Shown here: in pieces, positions 14,335 to 23,396 of the stretch | Layout of the letters: every line of letters begins with the position of its first letter | How positions within the stretch are numbered: position 1 is the stretch's first letter | Source: an uncultured Flavobacteriales bacterium | GTDB taxonomy: Bacteria > Bacteroidota > Bacteroidia > Flavobacteriales_D > Sanyastnellaceae | NCBI GenBank assembly: GCA_937974555.1 | Contig: CALJKR010000053.1 | Span: forward strand, 1 to 23,396 | Reading direction: 5' to 3' | DNA length: 23,396 bases | The notes under the pieces: generated by a model | What the model was told of the DNA's origin: nothing | Seen by the model: the letters and a program-made list of their open reading frames with translations, nothing else | The model's database searches: none | Made by a program: the position numbers and the translations under genes

Positions 14335-16164
14335 ATGAAGTCGATTTTTATCTTACTTGGTTTTTTGGGTTGTCTATCTGGTTGGTCCCAAGTGTCCGAT
14401 CGCGAGATTGCGGATTATCACTTCAACCAGGGAAAATTTGCTGAAGCCAAATTGTATTACGAGCGACTCTACAACACCGATCAAAAGGAATTGGTTTATC
14501 CGAATTACCTCAAGTGTTTGGTTCAACTGAAAGATTGGGATACGGCGGAAGAAATCATAAAAAAGAGAGCCAAACAAAAATCAAATGATGGGATTGCTTA
14601 CGTTGAATGGGGATCTCTTTATTTGGATCAAGGCAAAACCGAAGAAGCCAATGAGCAATTTAAAACGGCCGTGGAAAAGGTTGAGCCATCACGCGCTTTT
14701 ATCATTCGACTGGCCAATGAATTCAATGCACTACAGCAATATCAATGGGCCATTCAGTGCTACGAAAAAGGAAAGAAAAAAGGCAAAGATGGATATCTCT
14801 ACAATTACGAAATAGCCTCAGCCAAAGGGTCACTGGGCGACCTTCAAGGAATGATTGATGCCTTTATTATTTTGCTTCAAGAAGAGCCCCACTACCTAAC
14901 CACGGTAGAAACCTTGATTGCTCGTCTCATCAAATTTGAAGACAACATCAGTCAAAGTCAAATGTTACGTACGAGTTTGCTCAAGGCCATTCAAGCCAAC
15001 CCCGACAACGTGGTACTGAGTGAATTCATGATTTGGTATTACCTCCAAACCAAAAATTACGAAGGTGCAATGCAACAGTCCATCGGATTGGACAAAAGAT
15101 TAAAAGAGAACGGCATGCGCATCATGGAAATGGCCCAAGTGGCTGTTGACGATGATGCGTATGACATCGGAGCAAAAGGTTATCAATATGTCATCAGCAA
15201 AGGTCCTGCGTCTCCCTATTACTTCACGGCCCATATTGCTGAGCTCAATGCGCGACTGAAGAAATTTGCATCCCTTCCAACAACCATACAAGATTGGCGT
15301 TTATTGAATGCCAATTTCCAATCGACATTGTCACTGGTACCGCACAACGATGATGCGTATCCCTTGATAGAAAGATTTATTCAACTCAAGGGTTACCACT
15401 GGCAAACCGCAGATAGCTTAAGTTTCTTCATTCAAAAGGATATTGATTTTCTACAAAACGAAGTGAGCACCGGTTTGTACTCCAACAAAACCAAAGCAAA
15501 ACTTAAAATTCTTTTGGGCGATTTGCTTTTGGCACAAAATTCCATTTGGGAGGCTTCCTTGTTATACTCTCAAGTTGAATTGGATTACAAGGAAGATATC
15601 GTGGGCAACGAAGCCCGGTTTAAAAATGCCAAAGTAAGTTTTTACAATGGCGATTTTGGTTGGGCTCAATCACAGCTTGAGGCATTGAAAGGATCCACGT
15701 CTAAACTTCTGGCCAATGATGCCATCGATTTGTCATTGATCATCACAGAAAATATCCAAGACAGCATACAGGAGCCTTTGGAGATGTTTGCACGTGCTGA
15801 ATTGCTTAGCGTACAACAATTGAATGAGCAAGCGATTCAAACCTTGGACTCGCTCGCGGACTTGTTCCCTGCGCATCCCTTGATTGATGAGTCTCTTTTC
15901 CTTCAAGCCAACATGGCTTGGGAAAAGCAGGAATGGCAAAAGTGTGAAAAGCTTTTACAAACCATCATTGACTTTCATTTCACAGAAATCAAATACGATG
16001 ACGCGGTTTGGAAATTGGGGCAACTGTATGAAAAACATTTGAACGACAGCGCCAAAGCCATGGCGTTGTATGAAAAAATCTTAACCGAGCAACCGGGCAG
16101 TCTTTACGTCACTGAAGCACGTAAGAGTTACCGACGATTAAGAGGAGATGATCAACCGCAATGA
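14335..16164 (+). CDS. Exported tetratricopeptide repeat protein
   Basis: A 609-residue exported protein made of helical repeats. A signal peptide is visible (MKSIFILLGFLGCLSG, cleavage probably after WSQ). TPR-type helix pairs follow from about residue 25 (ADYHFNQGKFAEAKLYYERLY; YVEWGSLYLDQGKTEEANEQFKTAV; WAIQCYEKGKKKGKDGYLYNYEIA) and again at the C-terminus (LQANMAWEKQEWQKCEKLLQTII; AVWKLGQLYEKHLNDSAKAMALYEKIL). These scaffolds mediate protein-protein contacts, in Bacteroidota often in envelope assembly, surface attachment or gliding and secretion systems, but no specific partner can be named. The gene starts 3 bases after the lipoprotein stop and ends before a strong bidirectional terminator shared with nrdA. 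Confidence 0.85.
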   Translation: MKSIFILLGFLGCLSGWSQVSDREIADYHFNQGKFAEAKLYYERLYNTDQKELVYPNYLKCLVQLKDWDTAEEIIKKRAKQKSNDGIAYVEWGSLYLDQGKTEEANEQFKTAVEKVEPSRAFIIRLANEFNALQQYQWAIQCYEKGKKKGKDGYLYNYEIASAKGSLGDLQGMIDAFIILLQEEPHYLTTVETLIARLIKFEDNISQSQMLRTSLLKAIQANPDNVVLSEFMIWYYLQTKNYEGAMQQSIGLDKRLKENGMRIMEMAQVAVDDDAYDIGAKGYQYVISKGPASPYYFTAHIAELNARLKKFASLPTTIQDWRLLNANFQSTLSLVPHNDDAYPLIERFIQLKGYHWQTADSLSFFIQKDIDFLQNEVSTGLYSNKTKAKLKILLGDLLLAQNSIWEASLLYSQVELDYKEDIVGNEARFKNAKVSFYNGDFGWAQSQLEALKGSTSKLLANDAIDLSLIITENIQDSIQEPLEMFARAELLSVQQLNEQAIQTLDSLADLFPAHPLIDESLFLQANMAWEKQEWQKCEKLLQTIIDFHFTEIKYDDAVWKLGQLYEKHLNDSAKAMALYEKILTEQPGSLYVTEARKSYRRLRGDDQPQ

Positions 16165-16196
16165 TTGAATAAGCAACTTAAGGAATTGATAAGCAG

Positions 16197-16222
16197 AAAA
16201 AAGGGGGCAATTGCCCCCTTTT
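16197..16222. terminator. Bidirectional intrinsic terminator
   Basis: A perfect 24-base palindrome (16199-16222) has a G5-C / G-C5 core with A-run on the left and T-run on the right, so it works as a rho-independent terminator on both strands. It sits between the convergent TPR-protein gene and nrdA. Confidence 0.9.
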
Positions 16223-16242
16223 AATATTGTGATACCGTGATA

Positions 16243-18636
16243 TTATCCGCTGCACATTTCACATGCGTCTGGATTATCCAAAGAACATGAGATTGTCGCT
16301 TGCTCTTGCGCCACTTGTTCCGCTGTTTTTGACAACACCGCTTCAGGAGTTGCAACCGCTTTGGGCGCTTCTTGGTATTTCTTATCTACTGTAAACTTGA
16401 TGGCATCGGTTGCCGCTTTGGTGCGCAAATAATACATTCCAGTCTTCAATCCTTTCTCCCATGCATAGAAGTGCATCGAGGTCAATTTACCCAAGTTGGC
16501 ATTCTCCATGAAAATGTTCAATGATTGACTTTGGCAGATGTATGCACCGCGATCAGCCGACATGTCAATGATCGCCTTTTGAGACAACTCCCAAGCCGTC
16601 TTGTACAATGCTTTTAAGTTATCTGGAACCTCCGCAATGTTTTGTACAGAGCCATTATTGGCGATCAACTTGTTTTTCACCTCTTCGTTCCAAACACCCA
16701 AACTTACCAAGTCTTTCAATAAATGCTTGTTGACGATGATATACTCTCCAGCCAATACACGACGCGTGTAAATATTGGAAGTATATGGCTCAAAGCACTC
16801 ATTGTTTCCGAGAATTTGTGCAGTTGAGGCGGTAGGCATTGGAGCCATCAACAAGGAGTTTCTCATTCCAAATTCTTTGATCTCCTCTTTCAACACATCC
16901 CATTCCCAGCGATTGGTTGGTGTTACGCCCCACATGTCAAATTGCAAACGACCTTGAGAAGCTGGAGAACCTGCAAAGGTTTCATATGCGCCATCACGCT
17001 TGGCCAAATCCTTGGATGCAGTACATGCTGCATAATAGATGGTTTCAAAAATCTCCTTATTCAACTGACGAGACTCCGCACTATCAAATGGGAAACGCAT
17101 CATGATGAAAGCATCGGCCAATCCCTGCACACCAATTCCAATCGGTCTGTGACGCATGTTGGATTTTCTGGTTTCAGGTACTGGATAGTAGTTGGCATCG
17201 ATGATTTTGTTCAAATTCACCGTCAATTGATAAGCCACCTCAAACAAACGTTGGTGATCAAACTGACGATCCTTGACAAACTTGGGCAATGCGATAGATC
17301 CCAAATTACAAACTGCAATTTCGTCTGGCGCAGTATATTCAATAATTTCAGTACACAAGTTGGAAGACTTTATTGTACCTAAATTTTGTTGATTGCTCTT
17401 TCCGTTGGCAGCGTCTTTGTACAACATGTAAGGTGTACCTGTTTCAATTTGTGACTCAACAATCTTGTACCACAAATCTTGTGCGCTGATGGTCTTGCGG
17501 CCGCGACCTTCAGACTCGTAGCGTGTATACAAGGCTTCAAATTCAGGACCCCAAACATCTGCCAATCCTGGGCACTCATTGGGACACATCAACGTCCATT
17601 GTCCATTTTCCTTTACACGCTGCATGAACAAATCCGGAATCCACATGGCGTAGAACAAATCGCGCGCACGCGCCTCTTCTTTACCGTGGTTCTTCTTCAA
17701 CTCCAAAAAGTCATACACGTCTGCATGCCATGGCTCAAGATAAATCGCAAAAGATCCTTTTCTTTTTCCACCCCCTTGGTCAACATAACGGGCCGTGTCA
17801 TTGAACACACGCAACATCGGTACGATACCATTGCTGGTGCCGTTGGTTCCTTTGATGTATGAACCCTTTGCACGTACGTTGTGAATGCTTAATCCAATTC
17901 CTCCGGCGCTTTGAGAAATCAAAGCGGTCTGCTTCAAAGTATCATAAATACCATTGATGCTATCGTCCTTCATTTGCAACAAGAAGCAAGAAGACATCTG
18001 TGGTTTAGGTGTACCTGCGTTGAACAATGTAGGCGTAGCGTGGGTAAACCAACCTTCACTGATCATGTTGTAGGTTTTGATTACCTCGTTCATATCGCCT
18101 TTGTGTATACCCACCGCGACACGCATGAACAAATGCTGGGGACGCTCAGCCACCTTGCCATTGATTTTCAACAAATAGCTCCGTTCAAGGGTCTTGAAAC
18201 CAAAATAATCGAATGAAAAATCACGGTCATAAATGATGGTGCTATCCAACAATGGCGCGTTCTCTTGCACCACTTTGTAAACATCATCGGCAATCATACC
18301 TGCATTTTGACCCGTTTTGGGATCAACGTAGGTATACAAATCGTGAATGGTTTGGGAGAAAGACTTTTTGGTATTCTTGTGCAAATTGCTCACCGCAATA
18401 CGCGAGGCCAATTGTGCATAATCTGGATGTGTAGCCGCATTGGTTGCTGCTATTTCCGCTGCCAAATTATCCAATTCCACGGTAGTCACCCCATCATAAA
18501 CCCCTTCAATTACCTTCATGGCAATTTTCACTGAGTCAACACTCGGATTTAAACCGTAACACATTTTAGAAATACGGGCCGTGATCTTATCAAATTTCAC
18601 TGACTCTTTTCTACCGTCTCTTTTAACTACAAACAT
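16243..18636 (-). CDS. nrdA: Ribonucleoside-diphosphate reductase alpha subunit (class Ia)
   Basis: The 797-residue catalytic subunit reduces ribonucleoside diphosphates to deoxyribonucleotides in the cytoplasm. An N-terminal ATP-cone (about 1-95, FVVKRDGRKESVKFDKI) indicates dATP/ATP control of overall activity. Key residues match the E. coli enzyme: redox pair Cys217 (SSCFLL) and Cys443 (VCNLGSIAL), the Asn426-x-Cys428-x-Glu430 active-site motif, the radical-path tyrosines Tyr735-Tyr736 (GMYYLRTK), and the C-terminal swinging-arm cysteines Cys792 and Cys795 (CEMCSG). The sequence is of the eukaryote-like type usual in Bacteroidota. It follows nrdB by 35 bases, so transcription runs nrdB then nrdA. 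The length and all motifs are intact. Confidence 0.97.
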   Translation of the reverse strand: MFVVKRDGRKESVKFDKITARISKMCYGLNPSVDSVKIAMKVIEGVYDGVTTVELDNLAAEIAATNAATHPDYAQLASRIAVSNLHKNTKKSFSQTIHDLYTYVDPKTGQNAGMIADDVYKVVQENAPLLDSTIIYDRDFSFDYFGFKTLERSYLLKINGKVAERPQHLFMRVAVGIHKGDMNEVIKTYNMISEGWFTHATPTLFNAGTPKPQMSSCFLLQMKDDSINGIYDTLKQTALISQSAGGIGLSIHNVRAKGSYIKGTNGTSNGIVPMLRVFNDTARYVDQGGGKRKGSFAIYLEPWHADVYDFLELKKNHGKEEARARDLFYAMWIPDLFMQRVKENGQWTLMCPNECPGLADVWGPEFEALYTRYESEGRGRKTISAQDLWYKIVESQIETGTPYMLYKDAANGKSNQQNLGTIKSSNLCTEIIEYTAPDEIAVCNLGSIALPKFVKDRQFDHQRLFEVAYQLTVNLNKIIDANYYPVPETRKSNMRHRPIGIGVQGLADAFIMMRFPFDSAESRQLNKEIFETIYYAACTASKDLAKRDGAYETFAGSPASQGRLQFDMWGVTPTNRWEWDVLKEEIKEFGMRNSLLMAPMPTASTAQILGNNECFEPYTSNIYTRRVLAGEYIIVNKHLLKDLVSLGVWNEEVKNKLIANNGSVQNIAEVPDNLKALYKTAWELSQKAIIDMSADRGAYICQSQSLNIFMENANLGKLTSMHFYAWEKGLKTGMYYLRTKAATDAIKFTVDKKYQEAPKAVATPEAVLSKTAEQVAQEQATISCSLDNPDACEMCSG

Positions 18637-18671
18637 GGTTTATTGTATTATAATATCTATCAATTCTTCAA

Positions 18672-19694
18672 TTAAAAATCTGCATCCAATGTGAATGACT
18701 GGCTTTCCTTTCCGCTCATTACACCGGCCTTCTGGTATTCGCCTACACGCTTTTCAAAGAAATTGGTTTTCCCTTGTAAGGAAATCATTTCCATAAAATC
18801 AAATGGGTTGGTCACGTTGTACACTTTCTCGTTGCCCAACTCCACCAACAAGCGGTCAGCTACAAATTCAATGTACTGTGCCATCATATCGCTATTCATT
18901 CCAATCAATTTAACTGGAAGCGCATCAATGATGAATTCTTTTTCAATTTCAACCGCATTCACGATGATGTCTTGAACGCGTTGCTTAGAAAGTTTATTGA
19001 TGATGTGGTTGTTGTACAACAAACAAGCAAAATCACAATGCAAACCTTCATCACGGCTAATCAACTCGTTACTGAAACTCAAGCCGGGCATCAATCCTCT
19101 TTTTTTCAACCAGAAAATACTGCAGAAACTACCGCTAAAGAAAATTCCTTCAACTGCAGCAAAAGCCACCAATCGCTCTGCAAAACTTCCGTTTTTAATC
19201 CAACGCAAAGCCCAATCTGCTTTTTTCTTGACACAATCCAAAGTATCAATGGCCTTGAACAAGTAATTCTTCTCGGCGGAATCCTTGATGTAAGTATCAA
19301 TCAACAAAGAGTAGGTTTCAGAATGGATGTTTTCCATCATGATTTGGAAACCATAGAAAAACTTGGCTTCCGTGTATTGCACTTCACGAACAAAATTCTC
19401 AGCCAAATTCTCATTGACGATACCGTCGCTGGCAGCAAAGAAAGCCAACACGTGCTTCACAAAGTGACGCTCATCGTCGTTCAATTTTGAATTCCAGTCC
19501 ACCAAATCCGCCTCCAAATCAATCTCTTCAGCTGTCCAGAAATTGGCTTCCGACTTTTTGTAGAAATGCCAAATATCCTGATGCACTATTGGGAATAAAA
19601 CGAAGCGATCTGGGTTCTCTTTCAATAGAGGTTCATCACTTACTCCAGTAGCGCCTTGCGTCGCCGCTGATCCTTCAAATAGGTTGTGGTTCAT
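18672..19694 (-). CDS. nrdB: Ribonucleoside-diphosphate reductase beta subunit (class Ia)
   Basis: The 340-residue radical-generating subunit houses a diiron centre and tyrosyl radical that is passed to NrdA. All ligands can be placed: Asp59 (EEIDLEAD), Glu121 and His124 (MENIHSETY), Glu182 (VEGIFFSG), Glu216 and His219 (DEGLHCDF). The radical tyrosine is Tyr128, so this is a class Ia-type tyrosyl protein rather than a class Ic (Phe) or tyrosine-free form. The C-terminal tail, which docks on NrdA, ends FTLDADF. The FFAASDGIVNENLAENF stretch is close to the eukaryotic R2 type. It is the first gene of the nrdB-nrdA operon and is divergent from secA across 295 bases. Confidence 0.97.
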   Translation of the reverse strand: MNHNLFEGSAATQGATGVSDEPLLKENPDRFVLFPIVHQDIWHFYKKSEANFWTAEEIDLEADLVDWNSKLNDDERHFVKHVLAFFAASDGIVNENLAENFVREVQYTEAKFFYGFQIMMENIHSETYSLLIDTYIKDSAEKNYLFKAIDTLDCVKKKADWALRWIKNGSFAERLVAFAAVEGIFFSGSFCSIFWLKKRGLMPGLSFSNELISRDEGLHCDFACLLYNNHIINKLSKQRVQDIIVNAVEIEKEFIIDALPVKLIGMNSDMMAQYIEFVADRLLVELGNEKVYNVTNPFDFMEMISLQGKTNFFEKRVGEYQKAGVMSGKESQSFTLDADF

Positions 19695-19808
19695 GGTCTA
19701 AAAAGTTGATTTTTGTCGTTGCTTGAGGGAAAATACCCCAAAGCGTTTTCAAAATTCAATGATTTTCTTGTTCAACTCAACACAAAACAGTTAACAACGT
19801 ATTCAACT

Positions 19809-19826
19809 TTATTAACATGTGAAAAA
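19809..19826. promoter_or_regulatory. DnaA-box-like sites upstream of nrdB
   Basis: TGTGAAAAA (19818-19826) is, on the minus strand, TTTTTCACA, fitting the relaxed DnaA box TTWTNCACA. Directly beside it TTATTAACA (19809-19817) matches TTATCCACA at 7 of 9 positions. In E. coli nrdAB is controlled by DnaA; whether that applies here is unknown, and such sites occur by chance in AT-rich DNA. Confidence 0.25.
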
Positions 19827-19944
19827 GTGGTTAAAATTGTTCAAAACATCGTCCATTTTTTTTTGGAATCATGAACCAAAATGACCTCGCACAGGAGCGC
19901 CATTTAGCACTACATAATTTAACGATTCATGCATTGATTTGATT

Positions 19945-19972
19945 TACCTTTGCAGGACGCCCAACAGCGGGC
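19945..19972 (+). promoter_or_regulatory. secA promoter -7 box and leader hairpin
   Basis: TACCTTTG (19945-19952) is an exact Bacteroidota -7 box. Transcription would start near 19956, giving a leader of about 35 bases. A small hairpin with stem GCCC/GGGC (19959-19962 and 19969-19972) lies at the 5' end of that leader, before an A/T-rich stretch. The -33 element is weak. The box rules out the in-frame TTG at 19939 as start. Confidence 0.5.
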
Positions 19973-19989
19973 ATTTTTATTTTTTGTTT

Positions 19990-22900
19990 ATGATTAAAAC
20001 CATTCAAAGCATCCTAAAAAAAATCGTTGGTGACAAAGCCCAGAACGATTTAAAAGCCATTCGTCCCATGGTGGATGCCGTGCTAGAAGCGGAAAAGAAT
20101 TTGGCGGGATTGAGTATCGATGACCTCAGAAATCTATCTTCCAACCTGCGCCATAAAATTCAAGAAGCGCTTGCTCCACTGCAATCTCAAATCGACGATC
20201 TGAAGAACCAAGCAGAAAATCTTCCCAACGAACAATTGGAGCAAAAGGAGATTTTGTTTGGTCAGGTGGACGAATTAGAGAAGCAAAATTTAGCCATTCT
20301 TGAAGCCACTTTATTAGAAATACTGCCACAAGCCTTTGCTTTGGTTAAAGAGACTTCCAAAAGATTTTCCAGCAATGATACCCTTCACGTCAAGGCCTCT
20401 CAAATGGACCGAGACTTGGCTGCACAAGGAAAAGACTTTGTGCGCATCGAAGGTGACCAGGCCATTTGGAGCACCTCATGGAATGCAGCAGGAACCGCAG
20501 TAAAATGGAACATGGTACACTACGATGTTCAGTTGATTGGGGGTATCGCTCTTCACTCTGGAAAAGTGGCCGAGATGGCAACAGGGGAAGGTAAGACTTT
20601 GGTAGCTACCCTGCCGGTTTTCCTCAATGCCCTGGCTGGCAAAGGGGTTCACTTGGTTACTGTCAACGATTACTTGGCCAAACGTGACTCTGAATGGATG
20701 GGGCCATTGTATCAATTTCATGGTTTGTCCGTGGATTGCATCGACCGTCACCAACCCAATAGCACCGCAAGACGTCAGGCGTATTTGGCGGATATCACAT
20801 TTGGAACCAACAATGAGTTTGGCTTTGACTATCTCCGAGATAACATGGCAACAGAAAGCGCTCAGTTGGTGCAACGCAAGCACCACTTTGCCATTGTCGA
20901 TGAGGTTGACTCCGTGTTGATTGATGAGGCAAGAACGCCGCTGATTATTTCAGGTCCAACCCCAAAAGGCGACCAACAAGAATTTGACAACCTGAAGCCC
21001 CGTGTACAAGTCCTGATTAATGCGCAAAAAACAGCCTTTAATGAGTTTTTGTCTGAGGCCAAAAAGAAACTTCAACCCGCCAATGGCACTCCGTCTAAAT
21101 CAGATTTAGAAGAAGGTGGATTGGCGCTATTCCGCGCCTATCGCTCATTCCCAAAAAACAAAGCGTTAATCAAAATGCTGAGTGAAGAAGGAATGAAGGC
21201 CCTGTTGCTCAAAACAGAAGGTCATTTCTTGCAAGACAACCAGCGCGAAATGCCTACGGTGAACGAAGAACTGTATTTCGTCATTGAAGAAAAAAACAAC
21301 CAAATTGAATTAACAGACAAAGGAATTGTTCTTCTTTCTAATAACATGGAAGATGACCGATTCTTTGTTCTTCCCGATTTGGGAAGCGAGTTGGCCCAAA
21401 TTGAGCAAACTGCTTCTTCCGAGGAAGAGAAAACGCAGCGCGTAGAAGCATTGCAACGTGACTACTCAGTGAAAAGTGAGCGCATCCACACCATCAATCA
21501 GTTGCTCAAGGCCTATGCTTTGTTTGAAAAAGATGTGGATTATGTGGTGATGGATAACAAGGTGAAAATTGTGGATGAGCAAACGGGGCGTATCATGGAA
21601 GGCCGTCGTTACTCTGACGGATTGCACCAAGCCATCGAAGCCAAAGAGAACGTTCGAGTCGAGGCGGCTACACAGACTTACGCTACCATTACCCTTCAAA
21701 ATTACTTCCGCATGTACCACAAACTTGCGGGTATGACGGGTACAGCTGAAACGGAAGCGGGTGAATTCTGGAGCATCTACAAGTTGGATGTGATGGTGAT
21801 TCCCACCCACCGCCCTATCCGAAGAAAAGACGAACATGACAAGGTATACAAAACGAAACGTGAAAAGTACAATGCCATCATTGAGGAAGTAGCCGCTTTG
21901 CAAGCGGAAGGTCGTCCAGTATTGGTGGGTACAACCACGGTTGAGGTTTCGGAATTGCTTTCAAGAATGTTGAAACAACGCAATATTCAACACCAAGTTT
22001 TGAATGCCAAATTGCATCAAAAAGAAGCTGAAATTGTTGCGCTTGCCGGTCAAGCAGGTACGGTGACCATTGCCACCAACATGGCAGGACGTGGTACCGA
22101 TATCAAATTGGGTGAGGGCGTAAAAGACAAAGGTTTGGCCATCATCGGAACAGAAAGACATGATTCACGTCGTGTGGACAGACAGTTAAGGGGTAGATCC
22201 GGTCGTCAAGGTGATCCCGGTTCCTCTCAATTCTATGTGTCCTTGGAAGATGACTTGATGCGCTTGTTCGGTTCTGACCGAATTGCCAAAATGATGGATC
22301 GATTGGGGCTTGAAGAAGGAGAGGTAATTCAACACTCAATGATTACCTCCTCTATCGAGCGCGCCCAAAAGAAAGTGGAAGAAAACCACTTTGGCGTTCG
22401 TAAACGCTTGCTTGAATTTGACGACGTCATGAATGCACAGCGTGAAGTCATTTACAAGAGAAGAAAGCACGCTTTATATGGCGAGCGCCTTCAACTGGAT
22501 ATTGACAACACCATTTTTGATTTGGCCGCCCAAGTGGTTGAAATTTTTCATCCTGCCAAGAACTACGAAGCGTTTAAACTTGAGAGTTTGAGATTATTTG
22601 GTATCGATACCAAAATCAGTGAAGAGCAGTTTATCAAAGAGAGAGTGGACCAATTGTACCAGAGCTTATATGACGAAGTTACACAAGGCTATCAACATCG
22701 CTCGCAATTATTGATTCAACAGGCTCTTCCTGTGATTCAAAATATATCACAGAGTAATCCCAATTTTCAAAACATTGCCATCCCACTGAGTGATGGTCGC
22801 AAAAACCTTCAAATTGGTGTCAACATGGCCAAAGCCATGGAAACTCAGGGAAAAGAGATCATCGTGACATTGGAAAAATCCATTACACTCGCGATCATCG

Positions 22901-23328
22901 ATTTGTATTGGAAGGAACACTTGCGCGACATGGATGATTTGCGACATAACGTGCAGTTTGCATCACATGAACAGAAAGACCCATTGTTGATCTACAAGTT
23001 AGAAAGCTATGAATTGTTTAAAAACATCTTGGCCAAAATCAACGGGGAAATCATTCAATTTTTGTTGACTTGCAAAATCTCCGATGGTGGCAACCCCACT
23101 CCGCAAAAGCAGGCCACTCCAATTCAGCAGCCCAGAACATCAACAACCAAAGCCGATGTGCTGAATACAGCTGAGAGAAACCAACAGCAAGCAGTTCAAG
23201 ACAGCACACAAACGGCCGTAAAAAATGAGCCATTGCGTGTTGATCCCAAAATCGGAAGGAATGACCCCTGCCCTTGTGGTTCGGGGAAGAAATTTAAGTC
23301 TTGTCACGGACAAGCTGGAACATTATAA
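19990..23328 (+). CDS. secA: Preprotein translocase ATPase SecA
   Basis: The 1,112-residue motor of the Sec pathway couples ATP hydrolysis to pushing unfolded preproteins through SecYEG across the inner membrane. Visible: NBD1 with Walker A GEGKT (199-203) and Walker B DEVD (304-307), then the peptide cross-linking domain, NBD2 with TNMAGRGTDIKLG and the RQLRGRSGRQGDPG motif, the helical scaffold and wing (SIERAQKKVEENHFGVRKRLLEFDDVMNAQR), a Gln/Thr-rich linker and a zinc-binding tail with Cys1094, Cys1096, Cys1105 and His1106. It is about 200 residues longer than E. coli SecA; extra sequence lies near the N-terminus (about 45-110) and after DEARTPLIISGP (about 320-440), as usual in Bacteroidota. 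The ATG at 19990 is chosen because the promoter box lies upstream of it but downstream of the in-frame TTG at 19939. It is followed by its own terminator. Confidence 0.97.
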   Translation: MIKTIQSILKKIVGDKAQNDLKAIRPMVDAVLEAEKNLAGLSIDDLRNLSSNLRHKIQEALAPLQSQIDDLKNQAENLPNEQLEQKEILFGQVDELEKQNLAILEATLLEILPQAFALVKETSKRFSSNDTLHVKASQMDRDLAAQGKDFVRIEGDQAIWSTSWNAAGTAVKWNMVHYDVQLIGGIALHSGKVAEMATGEGKTLVATLPVFLNALAGKGVHLVTVNDYLAKRDSEWMGPLYQFHGLSVDCIDRHQPNSTARRQAYLADITFGTNNEFGFDYLRDNMATESAQLVQRKHHFAIVDEVDSVLIDEARTPLIISGPTPKGDQQEFDNLKPRVQVLINAQKTAFNEFLSEAKKKLQPANGTPSKSDLEEGGLALFRAYRSFPKNKALIKMLSEEGMKALLLKTEGHFLQDNQREMPTVNEELYFVIEEKNNQIELTDKGIVLLSNNMEDDRFFVLPDLGSELAQIEQTASSEEEKTQRVEALQRDYSVKSERIHTINQLLKAYALFEKDVDYVVMDNKVKIVDEQTGRIMEGRRYSDGLHQAIEAKENVRVEAATQTYATITLQNYFRMYHKLAGMTGTAETEAGEFWSIYKLDVMVIPTHRPIRRKDEHDKVYKTKREKYNAIIEEVAALQAEGRPVLVGTTTVEVSELLSRMLKQRNIQHQVLNAKLHQKEAEIVALAGQAGTVTIATNMAGRGTDIKLGEGVKDKGLAIIGTERHDSRRVDRQLRGRSGRQGDPGSSQFYVSLEDDLMRLFGSDRIAKMMDRLGLEEGEVIQHSMITSSIERAQKKVEENHFGVRKRLLEFDDVMNAQREVIYKRRKHALYGERLQLDIDNTIFDLAAQVVEIFHPAKNYEAFKLESLRLFGIDTKISEEQFIKERVDQLYQSLYDEVTQGYQHRSQLLIQQALPVIQNISQSNPNFQNIAIPLSDGRKNLQIGVNMAKAMETQGKEIIVTLEKSITLAIIDLYWKEHLRDMDDLRHNVQFASHEQKDPLLIYKLESYELFKNILAKINGEIIQFLLTCKISDGGNPTPQKQATPIQQPRTSTTKADVLNTAERNQQQAVQDSTQTAVKNEPLRVDPKIGRNDPCPCGSGKKFKSCHGQAGTL

Positions 23329-23357
23329 AAAAAGCCCCGCAATGCGGGGCTTTTTTT
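23327..23357 (+). terminator. Intrinsic terminator of secA
   Basis: Stem GCCCCGC (23334-23340), loop AAT, stem GCGGGGC (23344-23350) and seven T residues follow the secA stop directly. An A-run on the left makes it usable on the minus strand as well. Confidence 0.93.
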
Positions 23358-23396
23358 ATCAAAACAACTTTGTATTACTCAACAACAATAGCAGAA

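Noticed and set aside
19871..19942. A 23-codon frame upstream of secA, considered as a SecM-like leader peptide
   Set aside because: It ends just before the secA -7 box, so it would not be on the secA transcript, and it has no signal sequence or arrest-like motif.
19939..19989. TTG start giving SecA a 17-residue N-terminal extension
   Set aside because: The exact -7 box at 19945-19952 lies inside the extension; the ATG at 19990 gives the usual SecA N-terminus.

Overview
The window reads as a chromosomal segment of a Bacteroidota bacterium, most likely from the Flavobacteriales or a close relative. The signs are upstream regions that lack Shine-Dalgarno sequences, several -7 boxes of the form TAnnTTTG (one with a well-spaced TTTG -33 element), a DUF6934-like protein, a secreted LamG protein, tandem OmpA-like domains, a carbamoyl-phosphate synthase large subunit without the C-terminal regulatory domain, and a long (about 1,110 residue) SecA with a CxC-x8-CH tail. 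No tRNA, rRNA, CRISPR array, integrase or transposase was seen.

Layout. 1-2266 (-) is a PcrA/UvrD-type DNA helicase cut by the left edge just before its stop. 2401-3995 (+) is a two-gene ABC export module (membrane protein, then ATPase, overlapping as ATGA). 4111-6969 (+) is a compact cluster: a putative papain-fold cysteine hydrolase, a glutamate-cysteine-ligase-like ATP-dependent ligase, and an HNH nuclease-like protein whose 5' end looks frame-disrupted. 7018-7609 (-) is a DUF6934-like gene followed 7 bases later by a 54-residue gene. 7714-7783 holds a pair of palindromic REP-like repeats. 7831-9024 (-) is a secreted LamG protein, divergent from an XRE-type regulator at 9109-9468 (+). 9479-9598 carries a perfect hairpin and a 12-copy 8-bp tandem repeat that runs into the stop codon of a MazG-like gene (9578-9916, -), which overlaps carB (9916-12732, -) by one base. 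12854-13702 (-) is a tandem OmpA-like protein, divergent from a lipoprotein plus TPR-protein operon (13777-16164, +). A bidirectional terminator separates this from the nrdB-nrdA ribonucleotide reductase operon (19694 down to 16243, -). secA (19990-23328, +) closes the window with a strong terminator.

The outer parts (helicase, pyrimidine/arginine precursor synthesis, deoxynucleotide synthesis, protein secretion) are core functions. The segment from about 4.1 to 9.5 kb is accessory in character. Its most interesting content is the pairing of a GCL-fold ligase with a papain-fold hydrolase: an enzyme able to form amide bonds next to one able to break them, a combination known from uncharacterised amidoligase gene neighbourhoods. 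The HNH protein follows almost without a gap. All functional statements about this cluster are inferences from motifs read by eye; no database search was possible.
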